Below, piece after piece: positions 42,917 through 50,625 of a stretch of DNA of 64,000 nt. How positions within the stretch are numbered: position 1 is the first letter of the stretch; every line of letters begins with the position of its first letter. The stretch is from Pseudonocardia sp. HH130629-09 (GTDB lineage: Bacteria; Actinomycetota; Actinomycetes; Mycobacteriales; Pseudonocardiaceae). The notes beneath the pieces are model-generated. The model did not search any database, was not told the DNA's origin, and saw only the letters and a program-made list of their open reading frames with translations. Location of the stretch: contig NZ_CP011868.1 of the NCBI RefSeq assembly GCF_001294645.1, forward strand, positions 2,604,001 to 2,668,000, given 5' to 3'. A program made the translations under genes and the position numbers.

Positions 42917-43070
42917 GTACCCACCGGGCGCGCACTGCTTCACCGGAGCGCGCGATGATCCGCCGGACGCGCGCCACTCCACCGGGCAGACGCCGATCCG
43001 CCGGGCGTGCCCGATCTACCGGGCGCACGGCGATCCGCCGGACGCGCGGTGATCCGTCGTCCGCGCGTGT
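42917..43070. repeat. Array of 19-bp degenerate tandem repeats
   Basis: A CCGG(G/A)-CGCGC core recurs at 42924, 42943, 42963, 42982, 43001, 43019 and 43038, with a weaker copy at 43057; spacings are 19, 20, 19, 19, 18, 19 and 19 bases. Many units begin GATCC or close to it. The period is close to two helical turns, so all copies face the same side of the DNA. It does not encode a plausible peptide. Confidence 0.75.
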
Positions 43071-43102
43071 CCGAACACACGCGCGGAGCGGATCACCGCG
43101 CG
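43043..43102. promoter_or_regulatory. Long hairpin at the end of the repeat array
   Basis: Left arm 43043-43070 and right arm 43077-43102 pair over 26 positions with a single 2-base bulge and a 6-base loop. It overlaps the last repeat units and ends about 130 bases before the acyl-CoA dehydrogenase start. It may be a terminator for upstream antisense transcription, a regulator site or an RNA element. Confidence 0.5.
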
Positions 43103-43230
43103 GACTGTCGATCACCGGGGTGCCGCCGGGACTCCCCGGCCCCGGCGTCCTGTGCCGCCGGAACTCCCCCCGTCGTCGCGGGCTGTACTACGTTCGCCGT
43201 GGCAACCAGGCTCGTCGGGAGGCGGACGCG

Positions 43231-44517
43231 ATGGCGTGGGACTTCAGCACCGACCCGGAGTTCGAGGAGAAGCTGAAGTGGATGCGCGGCTTCGTCCGCG
43301 ACGAGATCATCCCGCTGGAGACCCTCGACCTGGACCGGGAGACCTTCGCCCGGATCACCGCGCCGCTCAAGGAGCAGGTCCGCGAGCAGGGTCTGTGGGC
43401 GGCGCACCTGCCCCCGGAGCTCGGCGGCGGCGGGTTCGGTCAGGTCTCCCTCGGGCTGATGCACGAGATCCTCGGCCAGTGCCGCTACGCACCGGGGGTG
43501 TTCGGCAACCAGGCGCCCGACTCGGGCAACGCCGAGCTGCTCGCGATCGGCGGATCGCCGGAGCAGAAGGAACGCTGGATGCACCCGTTGCTGCGTGGTG
43601 AGCTGCGGTCCTGCTTCTCGATGACCGAGCCCGGCGCCGGCGCGGACCCGACGATGCTGTCCACCCGGGCCGTGCGCGACGGCGACGACTACGTCATCAA
43701 CGGTCACAAGTGGTTCTCCTCGAACGCCACCGGCGCGGACTTCCTGATCGCGATGGTGGTGACCGACCCGGACGCACCGCCGTACCAGCGGGCCTCGATG
43801 ATCATCGTCCCGACCGACACCCCCGGGCTCGACGTGGCCCGCGACATCCCGGTGATGGACCACCCCGAGGTCGGCGGCGAGATCTACGGCGGCCACGCCG
43901 AGGTCTTCTACCGCGACGTCCGGGTGCCGGCGACGAACCTCGTCGGCAACCCCGGTGACGGGTTCAGGCTCGCCCAGCAGCGGCTCGGCCCGGGCCGCAT
44001 CCACCACGCCATGCGCTGGCTCGGCCAGTCCCGGCGGGCGTTCGACATGATGTGCGAGCGCACGGTGTCACGGACGGCGAGCGGCACGCGGCTGGCCGAC
44101 AAGCAGATGGTGCAGGACATGGTCGCGCAGTCGGCGGCGGACATGGCCGCGGCACGGCTGCTGACCCTGCACGCGGCCTGGACGATGGACCAGGTCGGGG
44201 CCTCGAACGCCCGGATCGAGATCGGGATGATCAAGTACTGGGGCGCGAAGGTGCTGCACGACGTGATCGACCGCGCGATCCAGGTACACGGTTCGCTCGG
44301 CTTCTCCGGGGACCTGCCGCTGGAGCAGATGTACCGCGCGGCCCGCGCCGCGCGGATCTACGACGGTCCCGACGAGGTCCACAAGGAGTCCGTCGCGCGG
44401 CGCATCCTGCGCGGCTACACCCCGGTCGAGGTCCCCACCGAGCACGTCCCGACCCGCACCGAGGCCGCGCGACGCAAGTTCGCCGAGTACCTGGGCACGG
44501 CGACGGCGAACGCCTGA
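43231..44517 (+). CDS. Acyl-CoA dehydrogenase
   Basis: A 428-residue flavoprotein of the acyl-CoA dehydrogenase family. CFSMTEPGAGADPTMLSTRA is the FAD/substrate signature, followed by INGHKWFSSNATGADFLIAMVVTDP, and near the C-terminus RIEIGMIKYWGAKVLHDVIDRAIQVHGSLGFSGDLPLEQMYRAARAARIYDGPDEVHKESVARRIL. It introduces the alpha-beta double bond in acyl-CoA. The length and DGPDEVH segment match the ACAD10/11-like bacterial branch. ATG 43231 has GGGAGG 8 bases upstream. It forms the core of a fatty-acid cluster with the divergent FadD, the MarR regulator and the crotonase. Confidence 0.92.
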   Translation: MAWDFSTDPEFEEKLKWMRGFVRDEIIPLETLDLDRETFARITAPLKEQVREQGLWAAHLPPELGGGGFGQVSLGLMHEILGQCRYAPGVFGNQAPDSGNAELLAIGGSPEQKERWMHPLLRGELRSCFSMTEPGAGADPTMLSTRAVRDGDDYVINGHKWFSSNATGADFLIAMVVTDPDAPPYQRASMIIVPTDTPGLDVARDIPVMDHPEVGGEIYGGHAEVFYRDVRVPATNLVGNPGDGFRLAQQRLGPGRIHHAMRWLGQSRRAFDMMCERTVSRTASGTRLADKQMVQDMVAQSAADMAAARLLTLHAAWTMDQVGASNARIEIGMIKYWGAKVLHDVIDRAIQVHGSLGFSGDLPLEQMYRAARAARIYDGPDEVHKESVARRILRGYTPVEVPTEHVPTRTEAARRKFAEYLGTATANA

Positions 44518-44522
44518 CCGCG

Positions 44523-45014
44523 TCAGGCCGGTGCGGACCTCGGCTCCGGCGATGCGGCGAGGTCGGCGCGGTAGTCCGCGACCAGCGCGTTCATCGCGCT
44601 GAGGAAGCGGGCCGCCGCGTCGAGCTCGTCGTCGTCGAAGCCGGCGAGCAGGGCGTCCATCCGGGCGCCGAGCGGGCCGAAGAACGCCCCGCCGACCTCC
44701 GCGGCGTTCTCGGCCTGGCGCAGGGTCACCCGCCGCCGGTCGGCGGACTCGCGGCTGCGGCGCACGTGGCCCGCGCGTTCCAGGCGGTCGACGAGCGCGG
44801 TCGTCGCACCGGTGGACAGACCGAGCCGGGCACCGAGGAGACCCGGCGTGAGCGGTTCACCCGCGGAGTCCGCACGCATCACCGCGAGCAGCGCGTGGAG
44901 GTCCGTGGGGTGCAGCCCGTGCCGCCCGGCGAACTCCTGGCCGAGCAGCTCGGACTCGCCCGCGTAGTCCTGCAGCAGCGCGACCAGGTGCTCGCGTCGC
45001 GTCCGGGCAGGCAT
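44523..45014 (-). CDS. MarR family transcriptional regulator
   Basis: A 163-residue winged-helix regulator. The recognition region is LTPGLLGARLGLSTGATTALVDRLERAGHVRRSRESADRRRVTL, with the basic wing ESADRRRV typical of MarR. N- and C-terminal helices form the dimer interface. Family members sense small ligands, often aromatic or CoA-linked acids, and repress nearby catabolic genes. ATG 45014 follows TAGGCT by 7 bases, a leaderless arrangement. It converges on the acyl-CoA dehydrogenase gene with a gap of 5 bases and lies beside a crotonase, so it may control this cluster. Confidence 0.87.
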   Translation of the reverse strand: MPARTRREHLVALLQDYAGESELLGQEFAGRHGLHPTDLHALLAVMRADSAGEPLTPGLLGARLGLSTGATTALVDRLERAGHVRRSRESADRRRVTLRQAENAAEVGGAFFGPLGARMDALLAGFDDDELDAAARFLSAMNALVADYRADLAASPEPRSAPA

Positions 45015-45060
45015 GCCGACGAGCCTAGTCGCCGTCCGGGGGCCCGTGCCGGGCGCAGGG

Positions 45061-45831
45061 TCAGCGCCCCGTCCACCGCGGCGGGCGCTTGTCCAGGAAC
45101 GCCGCGATCCCCTCCGTCCTGTCGACCGAGCGCAGGATCGCCGCGGTGGCGACCTCGGTGGCGCTCCAGCCGCGCTCGTCCGGTTCGGACACCACGCGTT
45201 CCAGGGCGCGCAGCGACACCGACACCGCGAGCGGCGAGTTCTCGCAGACCGTCGCGGCGAGCTCGAGCGCCGCGGTCTCGGCCCGCCCCGGCTCGACGAG
45301 CTCGTTGACCAGGCCCAGGGCGTACGCACGGTCGGCGTCCAGCGGGCGCCCGGTCACCAGCAGCTGCTTGGCGACGTTGAGCGGCAGCGGCCGCGGCGCG
45401 CGGAACAGCGCACCGCAGTTCGCGACCAGGCCCCGGGCGACCTCGGGCAGGCCGAACCGCGCCGTCGTCGCGGCGACGACCATGTCGCAGGCCAGCACGA
45501 TCTCGAACCCGCCGCCGTAGGCGACGCCCTCGACCGCGGCGATCAGGGGGCGCCGCCGGTCCCGCCGGACGACGCCGTAGTTGCCGCCGCGCGGGGTGGG
45601 GCCGCCGGCCCCGGCGGCCAGGTCGGTGCCCGCGCTGAACGCCGTCGTGTCCCCGGCGAGCACGCCGCACCACAGGTCCGGGTCGTCGTCGAGGGTGTTG
45701 AGCGCCTCGTCGAGGCCGGCCGTCATCGCCGCGTCGACGGCGTTGCGCTTGTCGGGCCGCGTCATCCGGATCAGGAGCACGTGTCCGTGCCGCTCGGTGC
45801 TCACCCTGGTCCCCGCCATGCCGTCGGTCAC
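45061..45831 (-). CDS. Enoyl-CoA hydratase/isomerase
   Basis: A 256-residue crotonase. RPDKRNAVDAAM, the oxyanion loop FSAGTDLAAG, GVAYGGGFEIVLACDMVVA and the catalytic-Glu segment GLPEVARGLVANCGALFRAPRPLP are all family-like, though AGTDL replaces the commoner AGxDL/AGADI. The C-terminus ends RPPRWTGR as in many actinobacterial EchA proteins. The start is taken as GTG 45831, 7 bases after TACAGT; ATG 45819 is an alternative. It is followed by the MarR gene on the same strand after 46 bases. Confidence 0.87.
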   Translation of the reverse strand: MTDGMAGTRVSTERHGHVLLIRMTRPDKRNAVDAAMTAGLDEALNTLDDDPDLWCGVLAGDTTAFSAGTDLAAGAGGPTPRGGNYGVVRRDRRRPLIAAVEGVAYGGGFEIVLACDMVVAATTARFGLPEVARGLVANCGALFRAPRPLPLNVAKQLLVTGRPLDADRAYALGLVNELVEPGRAETAALELAATVCENSPLAVSVSLRALERVVSEPDERGWSATEVATAAILRSVDRTEGIAAFLDKRPPRWTGR

Positions 45832-45838
45832 GATCGTG

Positions 45839-45876
45839 ACTGTAGGTGGGAACCGCGCCCGGGGCGTTCGTAGTCT
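45839..45876. promoter_or_regulatory. Back-to-back leaderless promoters of crotonase and MBL genes
   Basis: On the minus strand TACAGT (45839-45844) stands 7 bases before GTG 45831; on the plus strand TAGTCT (45871-45876) stands 7 bases before GTG 45884. Both fit the actinobacterial -10 consensus TANNNT with transcription starting at the first base of the start codon. Confidence 0.6.
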
Positions 45877-45883
45877 GGTGATC

Positions 45884-47023
45884 GTGTCCCGCAGCAAGCG
45901 CCTCCCCACCGCGGCCATCCTGTCCGTCCCGCTCGCCCTGACCGGCGCCCTGGCCGCGCTCGGGCTGCACGTGCGCCGGAACATGGGGGCCCGCCCGGGC
46001 GAGCTGCGCCGGATCGCCTCCGCCTCCCCGAACGCCGTCGACGGGCTGTTCGCCAACACCGAGCCCGGGCTGCCGCGGGCCAAGGCCTCGGCACGGATGA
46101 TCCTGAACATGCTGGTCGGCCGCCGCTCCGCGGGCGGCGCGCCGGCGACGGTGCCGCTCGCGCCGCTGCGGACCCCCGCCGAGCCCGCCGGGCTGGCGGT
46201 GACCTGGCTGGGCCACGCCGGGGTGCTGCTGGAGATCGACGGCCGCCGGGTGCTGGTCGACCCGGTCTGGTCGGAGTACGCCTCCCCCGTGCCGCGCTTC
46301 GGGCCGCGCCGCCTGCACCCGCCGGTCGCGCCGCTGTCCGAGCTCGGCTCCCCGGACGTCGTCGTGATCACCCACGACCACTACGACCACCTCGACCGTC
46401 CGACCGTCACCGCGCTGGCCCGCGACACCTCCACGGTGTTCGTCGGCCCGCTCGGGGTGGGCGCGCACCTGCGCTCCTGGGGCATCCCCGGGCACCGGGT
46501 CCTCGAGCGCGACTGGGAGGGCGTGGTGACCGTGGCCGGGCTGGAGCTGACCTGTCTGGAGACCCGGCACTTCTCCGGGCGCGGGCTGCGCCGCAACACG
46601 ACGCTGTGGGCGGCCTGGAAGGTCGCCGGACCGCGGCACACCGCCTACCTGGGCGGGGACACCGGCGCCACCCGGGCGCACGCGCGCACCGGGGCCGCGC
46701 ACGGCCCGTTCGACCTGACGGTGCTGCCGATCGGCGCCTACTCCGACCTGTGGCCCGACATCCACGCCGACCCGGAGCAGGCGGTCGCCGCGCACCGCGA
46801 GCTCGGCGGCCGGGTCCTGCTGCCGATCCACTGGGCGACGTTCACGCTCGGCTTCCACCCCTGGGACGAGCCCGCCGAGCGGGCCCGCAAGGCCGCCGCC
46901 GACCAGGACGTGGTCCTGGCCCTGCCGCGCCCGGGCCGGCGCATCGACCTGACCGGCGTCACCACCGTCGACGACGCCCGCGCCGCGGTTCCCACCGAAC
47001 CGTGGTGGCCGACCACACGCTGA
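45884..47023 (+). CDS. MBL-fold metallohydrolase (NAPE-PLD/UlaG-like)
   Basis: A 379-residue protein with an N-terminal hydrophobic anchor (PTAAILSVPLALTGALAALGL) and a metallo-beta-lactamase fold: VTWLGHAGVLLEIDGRRVLVDPVW, the metal motif ITHDHYDHLD, ETRHFSGRG, AYLGGDTG and LLPIHWATF. The layout matches the N-acylphosphatidylethanolamine phospholipase D-like branch common in actinobacteria, although the true substrate is unknown. GTG 45884 follows TAGTCT by 7 bases. The active site would lie outside the cytoplasm if the N-terminal segment is a signal anchor. Confidence 0.85.
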   Translation: MSRSKRLPTAAILSVPLALTGALAALGLHVRRNMGARPGELRRIASASPNAVDGLFANTEPGLPRAKASARMILNMLVGRRSAGGAPATVPLAPLRTPAEPAGLAVTWLGHAGVLLEIDGRRVLVDPVWSEYASPVPRFGPRRLHPPVAPLSELGSPDVVVITHDHYDHLDRPTVTALARDTSTVFVGPLGVGAHLRSWGIPGHRVLERDWEGVVTVAGLELTCLETRHFSGRGLRRNTTLWAAWKVAGPRHTAYLGGDTGATRAHARTGAAHGPFDLTVLPIGAYSDLWPDIHADPEQAVAAHRELGGRVLLPIHWATFTLGFHPWDEPAERARKAAADQDVVLALPRPGRRIDLTGVTTVDDARAAVPTEPWWPTTR

Positions 47024-47243
47024 TTCGCGTCACCGTCACCGCTGGCCCTTTCCGCCCATTCCCGTCACCCGGACGCCGTATCCCCTCCCCGGAAACGCCG
47101 GCGCCGGACCATTTCCGGGGAGGGGTTCGACAGGTCGGTTCGGCATCCCTTATCGTTCTGCCCGAAGAATCGGTTCCGGCACCGACCGGGGCGATTCCCG
47201 TCTCCGGCCGGGTCCGGCGATTCCCCGCGGAAGGAACGACGAC

Positions 47244-47585
47244 GTGGCGCAGCAGACGACGATCACCCTGGTCGAGGACCTGGACGGCACCGAGGCCGAC
47301 GAGCAGGTGGAGTTCTCCGTCGACGGCCGCGCCTACGAGATCGACCTGTCCACCAAGAATGCCGAGAAGCTGCGCGAATCGTTGGCGCCCTACGTCGCGG
47401 CCGCCCGTCTCGGGTCCGGTCGGCGCAGCACCTCTTCCAGCACCTCGTCGAACGGTTCCAGCGCCTCGGAACGCGCCGCGAACCGCGCCGTACGGGAATG
47501 GGCGACGGCCCAGGGCATGAAGATCTCCGAGCGCGGGCGTATCCCGTCCTCGGTTCTCGAGGCCTATCGGAACGCGCACTCCTGA
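47244..47585 (+). CDS. lsr2: Nucleoid-associated protein Lsr2
   Basis: A 113-residue Lsr2 protein. The N-terminal oligomerisation domain (TTITLVEDLDGTEADEQVEFSVDGRAYEIDLSTKNAEKLRESL) is followed by a Ser-rich linker and the DNA-binding domain AVREWATAQGMKISERGRIPSSVLEAYRNAH, where the RGR loop inserts into the minor groove of AT-rich DNA. Lsr2 silences foreign AT-rich genes in actinobacteria, like H-NS. The GTG at 47244 has GGAAGGA 10 bases upstream. The 220-base upstream gap is locally less GC-rich, which would allow autoregulation. Confidence 0.94.
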   Translation: MAQQTTITLVEDLDGTEADEQVEFSVDGRAYEIDLSTKNAEKLRESLAPYVAAARLGSGRRSTSSSTSSNGSSASERAANRAVREWATAQGMKISERGRIPSSVLEAYRNAHS

Positions 47586-47680
47586 CCGCTGCCGCCGCCG
47601 GGGTCGCCCCGGACGGCAGGATCAGGGCCGACGAGACGTGCGCCGGGCGATCCGCGGCGCACACCGACGGAGAGGGCCCG

Positions 47681-49216
47681 ATGTACCCAGGCACGCATGC
47701 CGCGACGACCCCCGACAAGCCGGCCGTGATCATGGGGGGCTCGGGCGCGAGCCTGTCCTTCCGTGAGCTGGAGGAGGGGTCCGCACGGCTCGCGAACCAC
47801 CTGCGCGCCGCCGGACTCCGGCCGGGCGACGTCGTGGCGCTCGTCGCGGAGAACTGCGCGCGGGTCTACGAGGTCTACTGGGCGGCCCAGCGCTCGGGGC
47901 TCTACATCACCGCGGTGAACCACCACCTCTCCGCGCCCGAGGCCGCCTACATCGTCCGCGACTGCGGTGCGAAGGCACTCGTGGTCTCGGCCGGTGTCGC
48001 CGGTCTGGCCGCGGCGATCGAGGACCACGTCGACACCACGGTGCGGCTGGCCTTCGGCGGCGAGATCCCCGGCGCGTCCCGCTACGCCGACTACGACAAG
48101 ACCCTCGCGTCGGTCTCCGCCGAGCCCCCGGCCGACCAGCCCCGCGGGGCGGACATGCTCTACTCCTCGGGCACCACCGGGCGCCCCAAGGGCATCAAGC
48201 CGACGCTGCCCGACCGGCGGATCGACGAGCCGGGCGACACCTACCAGGCCCTGTTCGGCCCGATGTACGGCTTCGGCACCGACACCGTCTACCTGAACCC
48301 GGCCCCGCTCTACCACGCCGCGCCGCTGCGGTTCACCGCCACCGTGCAGGCGCTCGGCGGCACCGTCGTGGTGATGGAGCGCTTCGACCCGGAGAAGGCG
48401 CTGGAGCTCGTCCAGCGGCACTCGGTCACCCACTCGCAGTGGGTGCCGACGATGTTCGTGCGGATGCTCAAGCTCCCCGAGTCCGTCCGCTCCGCCTACG
48501 ACGTGTCCTCGATGCGGGTCGCGATCCACGCGGCCGCCCCGTGCCCGGTGGACGTCAAGCAGGCCATGATCGACTGGTGGGGCCCCGTCCTGCACGAGTA
48601 CTACGCCGCGACCGAGTCCAACGGGGTCACCTTCATCGACTCGGCGCAGTGGAGCGAGCGTCCCGGGTCGGTCGGCCGGGCCGGGCTGGGCACCATCCGG
48701 ATCGCCGCCGACGACGGCACCGTGCTGGGGCCGGGCGAGATCGGGACCGTCTACTTCGAACGCGACGAGCGCCCGTTCGAGTACCACAACGACCCGGGCA
48801 AGACCCTCGCCGCGACCCACCCCAAGCACGAGAACTGGACCACCACCGGGGACCTGGGCTACCTCGACGAGGACGGCTACCTCTTCCTCACCGACCGCAA
48901 GGCGTTCATGATCATCTCCGGTGGGGTGAACATCTACCCGCAGGAGGTGGAGGACGCCCTCGCGCTGCACCCCAAGGTGCTCGACGTCGCCGTCATCGGG
49001 GTGCCCGACGACGAGATGGGCGAGAAGGTCAAGGCCGTCGTCCAGCCCCCGGAGGGCGTCGACGCCGGCCCGGAGCTGGAACGCGAGCTGATCGAGTTCG
49101 TGCGGGAGCGGATCGCGCGCTACAAGGCGCCGTCGTCGGTGGACTTCACCGACTTCCTGCCGCGTACCCCCACGGGCAAGCTGGTCAAGCGGGAGCTGCG
49201 CGACCGCTACGTGTGA
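47681..49216 (+). CDS. Acyl-CoA synthetase (FadD-like)
   Basis: A 511-residue adenylate-forming enzyme. LYSSGTTGRPKGIKP is the AMP loop with a non-standard MLYSS, followed by YYAATESNG, TGDLGYLDEDGYLFLTDRKAFMIISGGVNIYPQEVEDAL and the C-terminal RTPTGKLVKRELRDRY with the catalytic Lys. The pattern is like the actinobacterial FadD13/FadD3-type ligases for branched or steroid-derived acids. ATG 47681 has GGAGAGG 8 bases upstream. It is the first of two plus-strand ligase genes separated by an MFS gene on the other strand. Confidence 0.88.
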   Translation: MYPGTHAATTPDKPAVIMGGSGASLSFRELEEGSARLANHLRAAGLRPGDVVALVAENCARVYEVYWAAQRSGLYITAVNHHLSAPEAAYIVRDCGAKALVVSAGVAGLAAAIEDHVDTTVRLAFGGEIPGASRYADYDKTLASVSAEPPADQPRGADMLYSSGTTGRPKGIKPTLPDRRIDEPGDTYQALFGPMYGFGTDTVYLNPAPLYHAAPLRFTATVQALGGTVVVMERFDPEKALELVQRHSVTHSQWVPTMFVRMLKLPESVRSAYDVSSMRVAIHAAAPCPVDVKQAMIDWWGPVLHEYYAATESNGVTFIDSAQWSERPGSVGRAGLGTIRIAADDGTVLGPGEIGTVYFERDERPFEYHNDPGKTLAATHPKHENWTTTGDLGYLDEDGYLFLTDRKAFMIISGGVNIYPQEVEDALALHPKVLDVAVIGVPDDEMGEKVKAVVQPPEGVDAGPELERELIEFVRERIARYKAPSSVDFTDFLPRTPTGKLVKRELRDRYV

Positions 49217-49253
49217 CCTCGCCGCGAGCCCGGGGCGTGACCGGTGCGGAGGG

Positions 49254-50519
49254 TCAGGCGGCGCGGCGGGAGTAGCGGGCACGGGCCAGGGCCGCGACCA
49301 GCGCCAGCGGCACCGAGGCGACCAGGGCGGCGGCGAACAGCGGGGCGAAGCGCCCGGCGTCGGCGAACGGGGCGCCGAGCGCGGTCCCGGCCGAGCTGCC
49401 CAGGAACAGCAGCGTCGCGAACAGTGCGACGGCGGTCGCGCGGGCCTGCGGGACGACCTCGGTCGCCCAGGTCTGCAGGGTCGAGTGCAGGAACGCCCAC
49501 GCCCCGCCCAGGCAGAGCCCGGCCGCGGCGACCGTCACCGGGTGCACCGTCACCAGCGGGAACATCCAGGCGACCACGAGGAACCCGCCGCCGACGCCGG
49601 CCAGCGCGGCCGGTCCGAGTCGGCCGACCAGGCGTCGCACGACCCGGGAGAACAGCACCGCACCGACGCCGTAGCCGCCGGCGGCGAGCCCGGCCAGCGC
49701 GGCGGAGCTGCCCCCGGCCTGCAGCGACGGCGCGAGGTAGGTCAGCACCCCGAGCACGACCGCACCCTCGACGAAGGCGAGCGCCAGCACCAGCCGGGCC
49801 CAGCCGTTCCCGGCGACGGCGGCCAGCGGGCGGAGCACCGCGTCGGTGATCCCGCGCGACGGCGTGCGGGCGCCGTCGGGTTCGGGCAGCGCCCGCAGCG
49901 CGACGAACAGCACCGCGCAGCCCGCCGCCGTCGCCCCGAGGACGACGCGCCACCCGGCCAGGTCGGCGAGCAGCCCCGCCCCGGCCGTGGCGACGGCGGT
50001 GCCGAGCGCGGTCGCGGCGAGCAGGTCCGACAGCGGCCGCTGCCGGACCGCGGCGGGCCAGGTGTCGCCGACGTAGACCAGCGCCGCCGGGATCAGTGCC
50101 GCCGTGCACGCGCCGGTGAGGACCCGCGCGACGACCAGCACGGCCAGCGTCGGGGCCAGCACCGAGGCGACCCCGCCCAGCACCGCTCCGACCAGGGCCA
50201 GGCGCATCACCCGGACCCGACCGATCCGGTCGGACAGCACGCCCCACACGACCTGCATGAGGCCGTAGGCGAGGAAGTAGCCCCCGGCCGCGCCGGCCGC
50301 CGCCGCCAGCGGCGCGTCGAACGACGCGGCGATCGGCACGAGCAGCGGCGCGATCGCGAACCGGTCGACGGTGCTCGTCAGCGACGCCAGCTGCAGCAGC
50401 CGGAGCCGCCGGGTGCCGTCGGGGACGGCTCCCCCGGAGCCGGGCCCGCCGGGACCGCTGCCGTCGGGACCGCTGCCGTCGGGACCGCTGCCGGCGGGGG
50501 TCGTGCTCACCGGCGTCAC
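49254..50519 (-). CDS. MFS transporter (drug/sugar efflux type)
   Basis: A 421-residue 12-helix transporter. FLAYGLMQVVWGVLSDRIGRVRVMRLALVGA holds the loop 2-3 motif A, VLVVARVLTGACTAALIPAALVYVGDTW a motif typical of bacterial efflux MFS, and the rest alternates helix and short loops. The first 30 residues are a Gly/Ser/Pro/Asp-rich tail with a tandem repeat and lie outside the membrane domain. Start choice is uncertain: GTG 50519 or GTG 50510; neither has a strong ribosome site. It is divergent from the acyl-CoA ligase at 50626. No substrate can be assigned. Confidence 0.8.
   Translation of the reverse strand: MTPVSTTPAGSGPDGSGPDGSGPGGPGSGGAVPDGTRRLRLLQLASLTSTVDRFAIAPLLVPIAASFDAPLAAAAGAAGGYFLAYGLMQVVWGVLSDRIGRVRVMRLALVGAVLGGVASVLAPTLAVLVVARVLTGACTAALIPAALVYVGDTWPAAVRQRPLSDLLAATALGTAVATAGAGLLADLAGWRVVLGATAAGCAVLFVALRALPEPDGARTPSRGITDAVLRPLAAVAGNGWARLVLALAFVEGAVVLGVLTYLAPSLQAGGSSAALAGLAAGGYGVGAVLFSRVVRRLVGRLGPAALAGVGGGFLVVAWMFPLVTVHPVTVAAAGLCLGGAWAFLHSTLQTWATEVVPQARATAVALFATLLFLGSSAGTALGAPFADAGRFAPLFAAALVASVPLALVAALARARYSRRAA
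50451..50495 (-). repeat. 15-bp coding minisatellite in the MFS N-terminus
   Basis: Three tandem 15-bp units (50451, 50466, 50481) of GGGACCGCTGCCGTC, differing only in the last copy. On the coding strand they encode GSGPD repeats in the N-terminal tail of the MFS protein. Copy number change would keep the frame. Confidence 0.9.
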
Positions 50520-50625
50520 CCTGCACGGCGGGACGAGCTGTTGCCCCACCGGGGTGGCCGGGACCACAGTGGCAGGGCAGTCGAGGCTCGGGAGGCCACC
50601 GGTGGGCACGATCACAGGACACGGG

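Larger units (their letters stand above)
42758..43230. other. Divergent intergenic region with 19-bp repeat array
   Basis: No gene is visible in these 473 bases. Its middle holds the repeat array and hairpin described separately; the right end carries GGGAGG 8 bases before the acyl-CoA dehydrogenase ATG. Confidence 0.6.

Noticed and set aside
42917..43070. CRISPR array
   Set aside because: The 19-base period with no constant-length unique spacers is a tandem repeat, not a repeat-spacer array, and no cas genes are near.
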